Assembly: GCA_950295325.1 (NCBI GenBank)
Contig: OX485803.1
Coordinates: forward strand, 23,438,001 to 23,502,000
Length of the DNA stretch: 64,000 nt
Direction of reading: 5' to 3'
Source of the DNA: Polytrichum commune
Lineage: Eukaryota; Streptophyta; Polytrichopsida; Polytrichales; Polytrichaceae
The position numbers were made by a program, and so were the translations under genes. Shown piece by piece: positions 1-10,791 of the stretch. The notes below the pieces were generated by a model, which saw only the letters and a list, made by a program, of their open reading frames with translations, searched no databases and was not told where the DNA came from. The number at the start of each line of letters is the position of its first letter. The stretch's first letter is position 1.

Positions 1-920
1 CGTTCTCAACTACAATGCAAAAAGAATTGAGACAATCAACAAAAACAAGAGGAGGAAGAAGAATTGACACAATCGACCTCTATTAGTAAATCTATGAGCT
101 TCTAGATTTCTTCCTCAAAGTGGTTGTTGTAAAATGGTCAAGATTTGGATTACAATGAGAGGTCACAACATGCTCGTTGACTTGTCGTTGGCAACACCAG
201 AAAACCCTCATTGATTAGGGGTATACGATGTTTAGACATAATTTTAGGGGTGTGTATGCTTGGATCCCAAATGATATATCGCATGAAAAGTCTTTCCAAA
301 ATGGAAGATGATAGGGCCACCCCATGGAATGTGCCTTAATTGACCATAGCATGAAGATGCATATATGAATATCAATTATGAATGTCCATAGGGGTATAAA
401 GGATCTTCTAGTTCTTGGCAATGTAAATATACTATGCCCTATAGGGATCCTTTAGAACATGAACCATATTTAAAAACAAATAAAAATGACTACATAGATA
501 TAAATCATAGGAAGTGGGTAGGCTTTGGGGATTTGTCGTGAGCATATTGTAAGGCCATCCTTGAGGTGTTGGAAACGATTCAAAGGTGAGCAATTGACAT
601 AAAGTTCCAAGTGAGGGTATAGGGATTGATCTTAATGGTCCCACTATAAACCATCCTATAGTGTAGGTAAGGATACAAAGTTTAGGGCATGGCATGAAGT
701 TCCTAGTGAGGGTTTGGAGTTTGAAGTACTTTTGCATACAAAGACTTGATAACATATTTTTACAAGTTCTTCGTCTTGAATACATATGCTACATAATTTG
801 TTACCAAGATCTTATGTGTGGTGTAAATACGATTGACATTTAAGTATATTTGAACAATCCACTTGTTCAAAAATAATGAGGGATGTGCAATTGTGGGGAC
901 AAAAACATCAGGGTTGTCTA
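1..920. other. No gene recognised
   Basis: AT-rich sequence with only short random-looking open frames on the minus strand. None has a recognisable motif, plausible codon pattern or splice structure. I see no RNA gene or clear repeat boundary here. Confidence 0.5.
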
Positions 921-924
921 TCGC

Positions 925-995
925 GACGTCATGACGGGGTCGTGCCGTCATGACGCGTCGTGTCGGGTCGGACCCCTCCGTCACGACACAATAGG
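925..995. repeat. CpG-rich palindromic repeat, copy A
   Basis: A block of CpG-rich short palindromes built from GTCATGAC, CCGTCATGACG and GTCGTG words, ending in CCGTCACGACACAATA. It stands out sharply from the AT-rich surroundings. A related block in the same orientation lies at 1700-1776 with the same ending. The two copies flank a roughly 700-bp stretch that contains the G-rich tract, so they could be remnants of the ends of one element. No family is recognised. Confidence 0.55.
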
Positions 996-1182
996 CTCCT
1001 CGTAGGGTCAAACTAAGGTCAACCTAGTAGGGTGGGTAAAATACTTACCTTCTTGCCAAGGTGGCGTCCTATGTGGCAAAAAATGCCGACGTGGATGTGC
1101 ATATTTCCCTTGGCATGTAAACCATTTTGCCATTGTGTTTACCATTTTGTTAAAATCAAAGTAATAAAATATTACTAAGGAG

Positions 1183-1557
1183 GGTGTAGGTCGGACGGGG
1201 GAGAGGGTCGGACGGGGGGGAGGACGGGGAGGGAGGACGGGAAGGTAAGTGGGAACCGGGGGGGGGGGGGGGGGAACTCGGGGAGCGTGTGGGAACGTGG
1301 GGAGCGGGGGATGGGAGCGGGTTTAGGAGGTTTGGATAGGACGGGATGGATGGGAACGGGATTAGGGGAACGGGGGAGGGGAACGGGGGGTCGGACGGGG
1401 GGGAGGGTCGGATGGGAAAAGGTCGGACGGGAAAAGGTCGGACGGGGGGGTCGGACGGGAGGGAACATAGGGAACGGGTTAGGGAACATGTTAATGGGCT
1501 AAGGGAGTAGGGTTAGGGTACGGGGAACGGGGGCGGACGGGAGGGCGGACGGGCGCT
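1183..1557 (+). repeat. G-rich low-complexity tract, possible G-quadruplex array
   Basis: About 370 bp almost devoid of C runs on the plus strand, made of degenerate units such as GGTCGGACGGG, GGGAACGGG and GGGAGGG, with a run of 17 or more G at about 1258-1274. Many closely spaced G3+ runs make intramolecular quadruplexes likely. Proline-rich frames on the minus strand are a by-product of the composition and not evidence of a protein. Confidence 0.75.
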
Positions 1558-1699
1558 AGTAATTTTATTCCCCACTTTACCTCTACTTTGCTGACATGTC
1601 ATCACACATGGACATCGTAACTCCTACGTGTCCGCAATGGGGTAATGTAAATACACAAAAAATTCGGTAAAATTCAAGTCCAGCAGGATAAAGACATCA

Positions 1700-1776
1700 T
1701 CCGTCATAATGTCGTGATGGATACGTGTCGTGACGGCACGACATTATGTCGGGATTACCCTCCGTCACGACACAAT
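1700..1776. repeat. CpG-rich palindromic repeat, copy B
   Basis: Second copy of the CpG-rich block, with GTCGTGACGGCACGAC and the same CCCTCCGTCACGACACAATA ending as copy A at 925-995. It ends immediately before the left inverted repeat at 1780. Confidence 0.55.
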
Positions 1777-1779
1777 ACT

Positions 1780-2745
1780 GTACGTTAAGGGCAGCTTCGG
1801 CACAAAATAATTCTAAAAATAGACGCCGAAAATTTTGGAAAATTATTGACATTTTTTTCCGAATATAAAATTAATTAATTTTCAAAATTGCCGAAAAGTA
1901 AGAAATTTTAACTTCTCACTAGAATTTTACTTACACTGGAAGCATGTATGAATTTTGAAGGAGAGAAGGTGCTCCTTTTGTAATCAAGCTCACTTACATT
2001 AGTCCACAAAGAATATGGGTTAAGAAGTAGCAAGACTCTAAGTGAGGCTTTTCAAATGTGTTGTACACAATTTTTTGGAGCCCAATTGAGCATAGAAGAT
2101 GAAGTTTTATAGAATTTTGTCCAACTAACAAAAGTTGAGAAATCAAGTAATCTTCCACCTCCAACAAGTTTTGTGTCAAAATAAGTCTTTATGCGAAAGA
2201 TATGGACAAAACATTGCAGCCGTGTAAAGATCAAAAAATTAAAATGCGTTCATAACAGTTTTTCGGAGCTCATTTGTGCATAGAAGATCAACTTTTTTGG
2301 AATTTTGTTGCTCTAAGAAAAGTTTAGAAATCAAGTAATCTTTCACCTCCAACAAATTTTATGTCATTTGAAGACTCTATGCAAAAGTTATGCGTGTTAT
2401 AAAAATGAAGTCTAACTAGGTGCTTCACCTCAAACTTTACATATCCCATATGCATTGTTGAACACAACTCCACTCTACTTGTATAAAGCACAGAGCATTC
2501 TCAACTCTTCACAAAATCGTGAAAGATTTATATCTTTTGTAAAACTCTTCACACAAATTGTGAAATAGTGAATGAACATCCTTGTTTACTGTTAGATAAT
2601 AACTTCTTGGATGTATGCCGAAATTGCATTATTAAACTATTTAAAATGCCGAAATTTTTAGTAATTGTTTTTTTGCCACCGAACACTGTTTTTTTACTTT
2701 TAATAATTATTCGGCAAGAGAGCGCCGAAGCTGCCCTTAACGTAC
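1780..2745. mobile_element. Inverted-repeat DNA element, about 0.97 kb, non-autonomous
   Basis: A perfect 22-bp inverted repeat bounds the element: GTACGTTAAGGGCAGCTTCGGC at 1780-1801 and its reverse complement at 2724-2745. Subterminal CCGAAA/TTTCGGC words recur inward from both ends, as is usual for transposase-binding regions of non-autonomous DNA transposons. The interior has no recognisable coding capacity. The target duplication is ambiguous: TTAA flanks the GGGCAGC core on both sides, but the inverted match extends further outward, so TTAA may belong to the terminal repeat. Superfamily not assigned. Confidence 0.7.
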
Positions 2746-3466
2746 GGTAGACAACCTTGAAAAACATCAAATGACAACACCAAAAGCAGCAACACAACAT
2801 CCACAACTTTGAATGTTTGTATTCCATGTTCACCAACCACCATATTTGTGTAGTTTTGCGATGTAGTGTGCGTCATATTGGCGGTTGGAATTGTCCAAAA
2901 CTAATGCATAAATCCAAATATGCATAATTAATAAATTGCACCAAAAATTAAATATATGGGGTTGTTAACTTGAAGGTGATGCACACACGTGATGCATGGT
3001 TTTAAGAAAGGGTGGACCTCCCATCATATGCCAATTTAAGGTGTATGGATATGGGTCAATGGGAGTTGGATGGTGCTTCTAGTATAATATTAACTCAATG
3101 TCAAGACCAATACTGGACTAGTATCTTCTTTTTTTGGTACCATTTGGGTATCTACTGTATAATGAGGATTTCATGCTTTTCGACATATAAAATATGGGTA
3201 TGAGTATTTGATGGTATTTTTGTTTTTGATACCATTCGGGTCTATACACCACGCAAAAACTTTCATATCTAGGTAAAAACACCCTAATATCAATATGGAT
3301 TAGAATGGTATTGACCCAAATAGTAACTCATCTATATAAAGTTTCTCTCACCTTGACATATCCACCAAATATCAAAATATTTGATTGGTATTATAATTTT
3401 GATACCCATGGGTAGGTTCTTTGATACCATTATCGATGTCGATTATTGATACCATGCATTCATCTA
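2746..3466. other. No gene; GATACCAT-like short repeats
   Basis: No coding region recognised. From about 3120 to 3460 the words TTTGATACCATT, TTTGGTACCATTTGGG and ATTGATACCATG recur irregularly, giving a degenerate minisatellite look. Its origin is unclear. Confidence 0.4.
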
Positions 3467-4091
3467 CAGTCCACCCTCTATAAATGTTACACCTATAAGT
3501 GTTAACCCTCTCTAAATGTTAACTTTCTTCTACTCCCCACATATTGCACACTATAAATGTTAAACGTGCTAACTGTTAACAAAATGGTACTCCCTTCTTT
3601 GTAAATTTGACTCTATAAATGTAAACGAATGAAATACAACCATAATATGGATGATAAAAACTACATATGATTGTGAGGGAGAGGAGTGTGAGGTGGAACC
3701 CATTCCATCTTATAGTGACTTGCAATCTAGTTTTGGTACCATTAGAAGGTACATGGAATCACGTTCATGTGATGTGTCCAAGTATGTGGGTTTGTTGGTG
3801 CAGATTGAGAAATATTTGCAAGTTGTGCATGCAGATGAATCTCACCAAAGAACCATTGATTCATACTTCACCCGTGATTTGTAAACTTGATATTGAATAA
3901 AGTTTCGATTGGGTTTGCAATTTTATGAATGGTATTCTCTCACAAGGACTCTTCACAATTGCTTATATTTATAAATGTTAAGATTTGTATATTGCTCAAA
4001 AAAGTAATTTTATAATTGTTAACTGTTAACACCTCTATAAATGTTAACTTTGATCCACTCCCGAGGGTTAACATTTATAGAGGGTAGACTG
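3467..4091. mobile_element. Pogo-type element, internally deleted (625 bp)
   Basis: Terminal inverted repeats CAGTCCACCCTCTATAAATG (3467 on) and the complement ending TTTATAGAGGGTAGACTG (to 4091) are flanked on both sides by TA, the target duplication of the Tc1/mariner-pogo group. The TIR resembles plant pogo/Emigrant-type ends, which begin CAGT and carry CCTCTATAAAT. The CTATAAATGTTAAC word is repeated several times inside both ends. A short transposase C-terminal frame remains at 3651-3884, so this is a deletion derivative of an autonomous element. It is unlikely to be mobile by itself. Confidence 0.8.
3651..3884 (+). pseudogene. Pogo/Tigger-type transposase C-terminal remnant
   Basis: A 77-residue open frame inside the pogo-type element. 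It has an acidic N-terminal half, a helical segment with alternating charges, and ends in a segment containing RTIDSYF. Plant pogo/Tigger-like transposases often end in a helical segment followed by a (R/K)QTxIxxFF-like motif, and the position inside a pogo-type TIR pair supports that reading. The catalytic DDD core is absent. The assignment rests on a short motif plus context, so it is moderate. It could not act as a transposase alone. Confidence 0.5.
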
Positions 4092-5026
4092 TATGTACCC
4101 CGGTCCAATATTGGTCAAGACCTTGTTAAGGAAGCAATGATTGATGCAGTGCATGGGGAATCACATGAGATTGCTTCAAATAATGCTAGTAGCTCAGATT
4201 TGAGTACAACTTTTGAGGAGGGCGTCAAGGTTAATGTGGTTCTTTCATGATGAAGTCCTTAATTTTCTCTGTAGTGCTTCTTGAATGTTTCTATTCAAAA
4301 CCCAAGGAAGTAATTGCAAAATTCATAATCGTGGACCAAATACCACATTTCTATTATGACCTCGTTCATTTAGATATCCCGATTCAGAGAAAAACCTCAC
4401 TGCTTCTCCAACTTCATTGCATTTAAATCATAAATCAACTCACTGAACCGATTTCTTCACAGATCAATGTATCAGAAACGAAACCTCACTGAATTGAGTA
4501 CCAAGCCAAGCGAAGAAAATGATACAAGTAAAGCATGAACTGTACTGAATGTTGGTTGATGCAAGTCAGGCAATGCCTTTCCAGTGCTTGGAACTTTCTA
4601 CAAAAAGTGGCTGAGCTAATTATGTACAAACAAATATATCTAACTCTTGTCGATCTGCCAACCTGGACATGAATCATTTACTTCGCAAACCTTGATAATT
4701 CACTCAAGCTTGATACTTCACTGTAGGGGTCGATGTATATTAAGTCGCCTTTCCAGTTGATTACCTACTATGTGTAACTGTCCAAGGTCCCAACAATATC
4801 TATGACAATTAAATATGTTATGTAGACAACTTGACCTCATTTTGCGCTTCCATAGCAGTATTCAGTATTCTAGTTGCGCCAGGAATGAAACAAAACAAAT
4901 GAGCTTACACTGCAGTCCAACAAAACCCAAGACTATGGACTTCATTTCTGCTCCTCCAGTGTGCGGCTGAGCAGATGAACTTGTGGGCATAGTTTGGGAT
5001 TGGAGCGGGCAAGAGAGTAGACGAGG
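4092..5026. other. No gene recognised
   Basis: AT-rich to balanced sequence with only short open frames lacking motifs. I see no RNA gene or repeat boundary before the foldback element that begins near 5027. Confidence 0.45.
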
Positions 5027-5573
5027 GGCACTTTATATTAGGGCCCATTTCTAGGGCCCATTTCCAAACCCTAGGCATCAACCAATGAGAGTGCTTAATA
5101 TGGGCCCTAGGGCTTTATATTGAGAGTCGGTCCACTTCTCCTAAAGCTTGCGTGGCAGGTGACATGGCGGCGTTTTGGAGGGAAAAAAGTGGGCCGCATG
5201 CAAAAAAATGGGTCAAGGGTTTATGGAGACCCACTTCGCACCTACGGCCCACTTCACCCAACTTCCGTCATATAGTCATTTATGACTTTACGACTTTATG
5301 ACTTTAGTTCAAGCAAGGGCATAATTCATTTAAGACAAAGTGGGCAGTGGATTGGGCCTTACAATATAAAGTCCCTAGGCCCATTTGGAAGGCCCACTTT
5401 AAAGTAGAATTTCCAATTTGGGCCCTACAAGTGGGCCCATGGACTTTATATTGCAAGGCCCACTCAACGGCCCACTTTGTAAAGTAGGGCTAAAGTTAAG
5501 GCCCACTTCAAGTCCAAGTGGGCTCCCCTCCAAATGGGCCGGCCGCCAAATGGGCCCTAATATAAAGCGGCCC
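5027..5573. mobile_element. Foldback/MITE-like element rich in GGGCCC
   Basis: The left end reads GGGGCACTTTATATTAGGGCCCATTT. The right end, read on the other strand, is GGGCCGCTTTATATTAGGGCCCATTT, giving an inverted repeat of over 20 bp. The interior contains many TGGGCC/GGCCCA words in both orientations and further ACTTTATATT repeats, so the single strand could fold extensively. No convincing target duplication is seen. The element ends about 45 bp before the U2 upstream element. TGGGCC also resembles plant site II (TCP-binding) motifs, so it could influence transcription, but that is speculation. Confidence 0.65.
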
Positions 5574-5618
5574 TCAAAGTGTTGGTTTTCTATTTTCTTA
5601 TTCCGGGTGGACCTCATT

Positions 5619-5672
5619 GTCCCATATGCTTGGGGTTAGGAGCGGAACATGACCAGGAGAGTATTGTATATT
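5619..5672 (+). promoter_or_regulatory. Plant snRNA-type promoter (USE and TATA)
   Basis: GTCCCATATGC at 5619-5629 matches 8 of 11 positions of the plant upstream sequence element RTCCCACATCG. TATATT at 5667-5672 lies 37 bp downstream and 24-29 bp before the predicted RNA start at 5696. In plants a USE-TATA spacing near 33-34 bp goes with RNA polymerase II snRNA genes and about 10 bp less with polymerase III, so the spacing favours polymerase II, as expected for U2. Confidence 0.75.
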
Positions 5673-5695
5673 GCAAAGGTGAAGCAGTAGTTAGC

Positions 5696-5893
5696 ATACC
5701 TCTCTCGGCCTTTTGGCTAAGATCAAGTGTAGTATATGTTCTTATTAGTTTTAATATATGATACGAGGCTCGTCGAGCCTCATGATATTAATCTAAATTT
5801 TCTCGTGTGTGGTGCTCATCCCACAACTTGTTGTCCGAGCTCGCAAGTGTCGCCTTGGTATTGCACTATTTCCTAGGCTGGCGCAACCCTCCC
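5696..5893 (+). ncRNA. U2 spliceosomal snRNA gene (possibly a diverged variant)
   Basis: The start ATACCTCTCTCGGCCTTTTG followed by GCTAAGATCAAGTGTAGTAT is the highly conserved U2 5' region. The branch-point-pairing GTAGTA is intact. The length of about 198 nt matches plant U2 (about 196). A 7-bp hairpin GAGGCTC/GAGCCTC occupies the stem IIb position, an AAATTTTCT Sm-like site follows, and the 3' stem-loop region with TTGCACTA and GGCTGGCGCAACC is recognisable. Oddities: CTGTTC reads ATGTTC, ATCAG reads ATTAG, one extra T in the following run, and ATATCTGAT reads ATATATGAT. These fall in and near stem IIa/IIc, normally almost invariant, so this may be a minor variant or a young pseudogene. 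The intact promoter argues it could be transcribed. Confidence 0.85.
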
Positions 5894-5910
5894 TTCGGCG
5901 ACCCAAACAA

Positions 5911-5925
5911 CACAAGGAGTAAGTA
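5911..5925 (+). terminator. Possible snRNA 3'-box
   Basis: CACAAGGAGTAAGTA begins 18 bp after the predicted U2 end. It resembles the plant snRNA 3'-end signal CA(N3-10)AGTNNAA, though the final AA is not matched exactly. Confidence 0.45.
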
Positions 5926-7640
5926 TTGCTGATGACACCTACATTTCAAACAGGTTGGCTAAGTACATATGGGCTTCTATAGTATCGAAGCACTAGAAGG
6001 AAGCAGGGTCCTTTCCCACACCAAAAGTGGAGTGAACCGACACTTCTGAGCATTCACCACACATGTTAAAGAGTGGGCAGGAGATTGCAGCCAATATGGA
6101 CCTGGTGTCATCTTGGACGGTCCTATTATTTAATAATTGGGATGTCAAAACCATGTCATGCTTAATGCTCCTACATGGTGTCAAAAGTTTGTTGGGTGCG
6201 CCATAACCAATCTATGCCTCTGACATCAATTATATTCAATTGCTGGATTGAAGTTGTCAAAAAAATTATTTCCATAATCACGCCGTAATATTGGGATTTA
6301 CATCTAAGCAAGGCTATTAGGAAGGATCGTAGGCGCAACTTTGTTGTATTCTTGTTATTCCAAGTAAATAAACGAGTCCACATAATTCAAGATTTGACTT
6401 TCCAGAGCATTTTTCTTTGTAATTCTTGTGGACACTTTGAATAAGGTACATGGCTGACAGTATGTACATATTCATCGTTTGTAATACACGTCATGTATTG
6501 TTTTTATCAATACACTCCATGGTTTATTGATAGTATACAAGATTACAGTTTGCAACAGTGTTCATTTCATGCCAACAACATTGTACACCATATTTGTAAC
6601 TACAATGCTACTTAAATGACACCCTTACTGAGCTTGTTTGACATCTGCCTTTAATAGTGCAAGGTGGCCATTGCTGAGGCTTCCTTCTCCTTCCCCACTG
6701 CCTAGCTAATGGCCTCCTTCATGGTGTTGATGCTTGAAGCGGGTGCTGTTGCAACTTCATCCAAGTATTGAAGTGCAGGATTCTCTCCAGCGTACATCAA
6801 CTCGATGGATTTTTTGGGGCACCTTTGCTGTTGTTACTTTTTGAGGCCCTACCTACTATAATGTCACGAAGAGGCTCCGGAAATTTATGCTCAATGGCTT
6901 GAAGTTCTGAACAGGAGGTTGAATGTGTGTGTTGGAGGGTATTGCACCTGCACCACCCACACATGCCACCGGCAGGGCCACAACTTTAATAAGCACAGAC
7001 ACAAGTTGGGTGATATTATGGTAACCAAGCGCAAAGATGAAAAAAACGAAAAAAACCAAAAGGATGCAAAGAGAACATTGCTTGCATGTGACGGTCTTGC
7101 ATTGCCTGCACCAACCAACATTTAGAGCTGCAACATGATAACTGCCTTTTCTAGTGGGTGCAAAGATAAAGCATCCGACTAACACACTTCTACATGAATA
7201 TATGCTTTGTATCAAGATGTTGGTTGCACCTGCATGCAATGGAGCTATGGAATATAGAGAAGTTGGAATGGAAGATCACTTGTCAGTCGCATCAAAATAG
7301 TTTTGTTCTTCAAACTGGTGCCTGCAACGTACCCTATTGTGCATGCATGCCTGACCATGCACACAAGCATGGTGTGGCACTTTTGGGCCACCCCCCTCCG
7401 AGGGAGCCTTAAAGTGCCACACAAGCCTTTTAGTGAGGGTGGCTTGCACTTGCACATGCCCAAACCGAACCCGGATGGTAGGTGTATAAGGTGAGTGCTT
7501 AGATTTTGGAGGGGAATTGGATTTGCGTTGTAGTACCTCTAGAGGTCGGGCCTTATTTTTTACTATTGTGGCTCAATTTATAAGGCAGTATTAACTTATA
7601 AATTGAGATGGCTCTGGTACACACCAACCGGGTGTGACTC
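5926..7640. other. No gene recognised
   Basis: Mixed AT-rich sequence with short open frames lacking motifs. A small inverted repeat GTGGCACTTT (7374-7383) and AAAGTGCCAC (7411-7420) can form a hairpin around a C-rich loop. Nothing else is supportable. Confidence 0.45.
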
Positions 7641-7650
7641 ATACCACCCC

Positions 7651-7661
7651 TAGCTCAGTGG
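7651..7661 (+). promoter_or_regulatory. Isolated tRNA-type A box
   Basis: TAGCTCAGTGG is a perfect match to the internal polymerase III A box TRGCNNAGYGG. A weak B-box-like TGTTCAATAC lies at 7687-7696, closer than in normal tRNA genes, and no cloverleaf can be drawn. It may be the head of a decayed tRNA-derived SINE or chance. Confidence 0.3.
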
Positions 7662-7699
7662 ATAGAAGAGCGATGGTTTGTTTGACTGTTCAATACATT

Positions 7700-8480
7700 T
7701 CTACTTCCTTATTTAGTTGTGTTTAGATTTCCTAAGCGGGGGACTTGGCTTAAGTCCCATCCTTCAAATGACTTCCTTCTTACATAATTAATTTCGTTCA
7801 CACATTTTATCTTACTACAATCATTCATTAGGTATTACTCCTTAACTGGTTGGTGTACACCTTACCTCGGAACTTTTTAGAGCCTCGTGCATGTCCCTTA
7901 AATGTTGAGTGACAACTCAAACCCTTCGGACTTCAACGGTTCGAAGGGTGGTGTCACTTTACCGAGTTAAGTTCTTGATTCGGGTTCATAATATGTTTGG
8001 TGGTTTTTCTCGTTAAGTGTGTTACACTAAATGAACCACAAAACGCAACTTAATATGACAAGGGTGACGGACGACCTGTAGGTTCAAGTTGTTGCACAAT
8101 CTTCATGAATTTGGGCTATAACTTCCAATCCATGGGGCCAACAACATAATTGTGGATTCGTGGGTCATAAACCCCACATTTCCACCAACAACAAGCAGAG
8201 TGACTGTCATAGTAATTAAACCGATTTTACCACACGTGACACTTTTATAATAATAAAAGATACTACCACCAAACATACCGAGGGGCCCTGAGAATAACGC
8301 AGTTGGGTATTCCCCATTGGCGGTTAAGTGGTTGAACCACTTGACCTTACAATATAGGTGAGTGGATTTAGAACCAGGGCATACGGGCGGGAGTAATGCC
8401 GGAGCTCTGAGAACGAGGTATGTGTAGACAGAGCAAGGATGGTTGCATGTGTTTTGTAAGTATGCTATGATTCAATACTC
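7700..8480. repeat. Hairpins and a small inverted-repeat candidate
   Basis: AGTGACA...ACCCTTCG and CGAAGGGT...TGTCACT form a nested hairpin at about 7909-7958. TATGTTTGGTGGT at about 7991-8003 recurs as its exact complement ACCACCAAACATA at about 8265-8277, which would bound a 290-bp MITE-like element. GGTTAAGTGGTT/GAACCACTTGACC near 8322-8346 is a third hairpin. No gene is seen. Confidence 0.4.
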
Positions 8481-8879
8481 CTACGCGCAAGGGTGAAGCT
8501 GTTCCCGTAAGAAAGAAACAGGAGCATGCTTGCAGATAGAAGATCTTAGGAGAAGTTGCAGACTTAGCTAAGTTTCTTAGTGATTAGGAGTGGTTTTAGA
8601 TCTGAGTGCAAGTTGTGTAACCCGGGGTGAAATGGTAGTTCCAGGATAAGTGTAGCCTGTGTGTTTACGATCATTAGTCGGTGTAGTGCGTGTACCAGTT
8701 CGGAGTAGATCAGACCAGGACGCCGAAGTTGCTAGCATAAACGACGCCGAGATCGCGAAACACACATCGGCCAAGCTGTGCGGGCGGAGATCGAACTCAA
8801 ATACGGACCAGACCCAGCAGAGCTTAAGGAGAGTGAGGACAGAGGTCAGCTCACAGATCGTGTCTACACCAAACGCACA

Positions 8880-9660
8880 CCTGTGACTGCACCAAGCGCG
8901 GAGGCTACACCTCCGGATCCAGAACAGGTAGGAGCAAAAACACCAGATCGGGAGGTTAGTCAAAAACCCCCCAACCTTCTGCTTTCCTCATTACCCTGCC
9001 CCTGTCGCCAGAAACATAGCCCCTGCATGTGCAGGCCATAGTCCACAGCCCAAAGGCGCTGGTAAGGAACAGATAACGGATGAGGTAAAGGTCAAGACTG
9101 CACCGAAAGTCACAGCCGTGATTGCACCAAGACGGAGACCGCACCCCTGGACTCAGTAAAGACACCGAAACCAAGCACCAGATCGGGAGGGTAGATCTCT
9201 AACCGAACTTCTCTTTGTTTTCTAGTCTACCTCTGTTGTCGGGATCGTAATCCCAATTTGTGCATCCCGAAACCCACAAGCAAGCTTGGGTGTGGCCGTG
9301 ACTGCACCAAGGCGGAGACCGCACCCCTGGACTCAGTAAAGACACCGAAACCAAGCACCAGATCGGGAGGGTAGATCTCTAACCGAACTTCTCCTTGTTT
9401 TCTAGTCTACCTCTGTTGTCGGGATCGTAATCCCAATTTGTGCAGCCCGAAACCCACAAGCAAGCTTTGGGTGCTGGATAGAAAGTGCACCGGCCGGAGT
9501 ACAGATCGCTACACCAATCCCCAAACCCAGAACAAATGCAGAACAGAGCACCAGATCAGGAGGTTAGCCGCTCAAACCCCTTGTATCTTCCTCTTTGCTG
9601 TACTCTATCTCTGCTATCGGGAAAGGGGTCCTAATCTGTGCAGAGCCGAAGTTGTAAACC
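8880..9660 (+). repeat. 5' tandem monomers of the LINE (about 180-235 bp)
   Basis: Four related units each contain ACCAGATCGGGAGG(G/T)TAG, at 8942, 9178, 9358 and 9550. The spacings are 236, 180 and 192 bp. The two central units are nearly identical over 180 bp; the outer two are diverged. Each unit has a core with TGCACC and CGGAG, then a pyrimidine-rich stretch and CTGTTGTCGGGA-like words. Tandem monomers ahead of ORF1 recall the promoter monomers of mouse L1 5' UTRs; a promoter role here is inference. Confidence 0.75.
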
Positions 9661-10791
9661 TACCGTAACAAAAGGACTACGGTCCGCCCCACAACAGCAA
9701 CCGGTCCCGTAGCAGCAGCCGCCCCCCAGAATCGGAGTACAGTCCACGCCGACAGACTGCACCCTGGAGCGAAACTGCTCCGAGACCGGGGACTACACCA
9801 ACTTTGCTACCCACAACCGCCGGAGTAATCTGCGCTGTGACTGCAAGCAAGCTCTGGGAGCAGCATAGCAAGCGACAGGAGACAAGTCAACACATCACCG
9901 ACCACCCAGCCATCGCCAACCAGCACCGGATCAAGAAACTCAGCTAAGCCCGCTTGGACCAATTCCGAGCAAACATGGGTGATGCCATTCTGCTCAGTTA
10001 AACTCTGCATGTGAAGGCCTGTGCCAAAACTATGTTTTTCGCTGTGTGGTGGTAATATAGAACCGAGTACTAACAGATCCATAAAACCTAAAACTGAGCA
10101 TGCTGGGAGGGTGAAATTCGGTGTTGGAACACAAACTGGTTCTAGTACTTAGTTCTACATGCCCACCTAAACAAGCTAAAAACCTGCCTTCCATGCATAA
10201 AGGTGTAAACAAATAACCGGTTGTTAAGTGGTGTGTGGATCCCGGAAAATTGCAAACAAGCCCTTATCTGAGCTTGCTGGAGGGTGTGGTTTGAGTGATT
10301 GGCAAACCAAGCAGGTAGGCAAACACCGGGAACGCACACCATCTAGAACCAGTTTTTGTTCACACTAACTCTCCTTCTTCGAAACAGGTGACCAGAGCTC
10401 ACCCGTCACACTAAAAGCCCCATGCTGAGCATCACCGACACAGCAACAAGAGCACCAGCAACGCCGACAGAACCAGTGCAGCAACAACTCCGAACCCACA
10501 CGAACACCAACAACACAACATCAAGAAATCCCAGAGGTAACCCACCTCAACAAGGTACGCTCCCCCCCTCTTTGAACACAATGCTTTCTCATTTTTTGCT
10601 GCCCATAGATAGGAAACATCACACCATAATAAACAGCAGCCATGGCAACACCACTAACCCAAACAAAACACTATGTCCAAACCTCTACACCATCCTAATC
10701 AATTCCAAAAAAATAATAACTATAACCAATGTGAAAAAAATGATAAGACAAAGCAACCAAACAAATAAATGCTCTAATCTCCCCTACAAAG

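Noticed and set aside
1175-1502. Proline-rich or glycine-rich open frames over the G-rich tract
   Set aside because: They follow from the G-rich composition, occur on both strands and have no conserved pattern.
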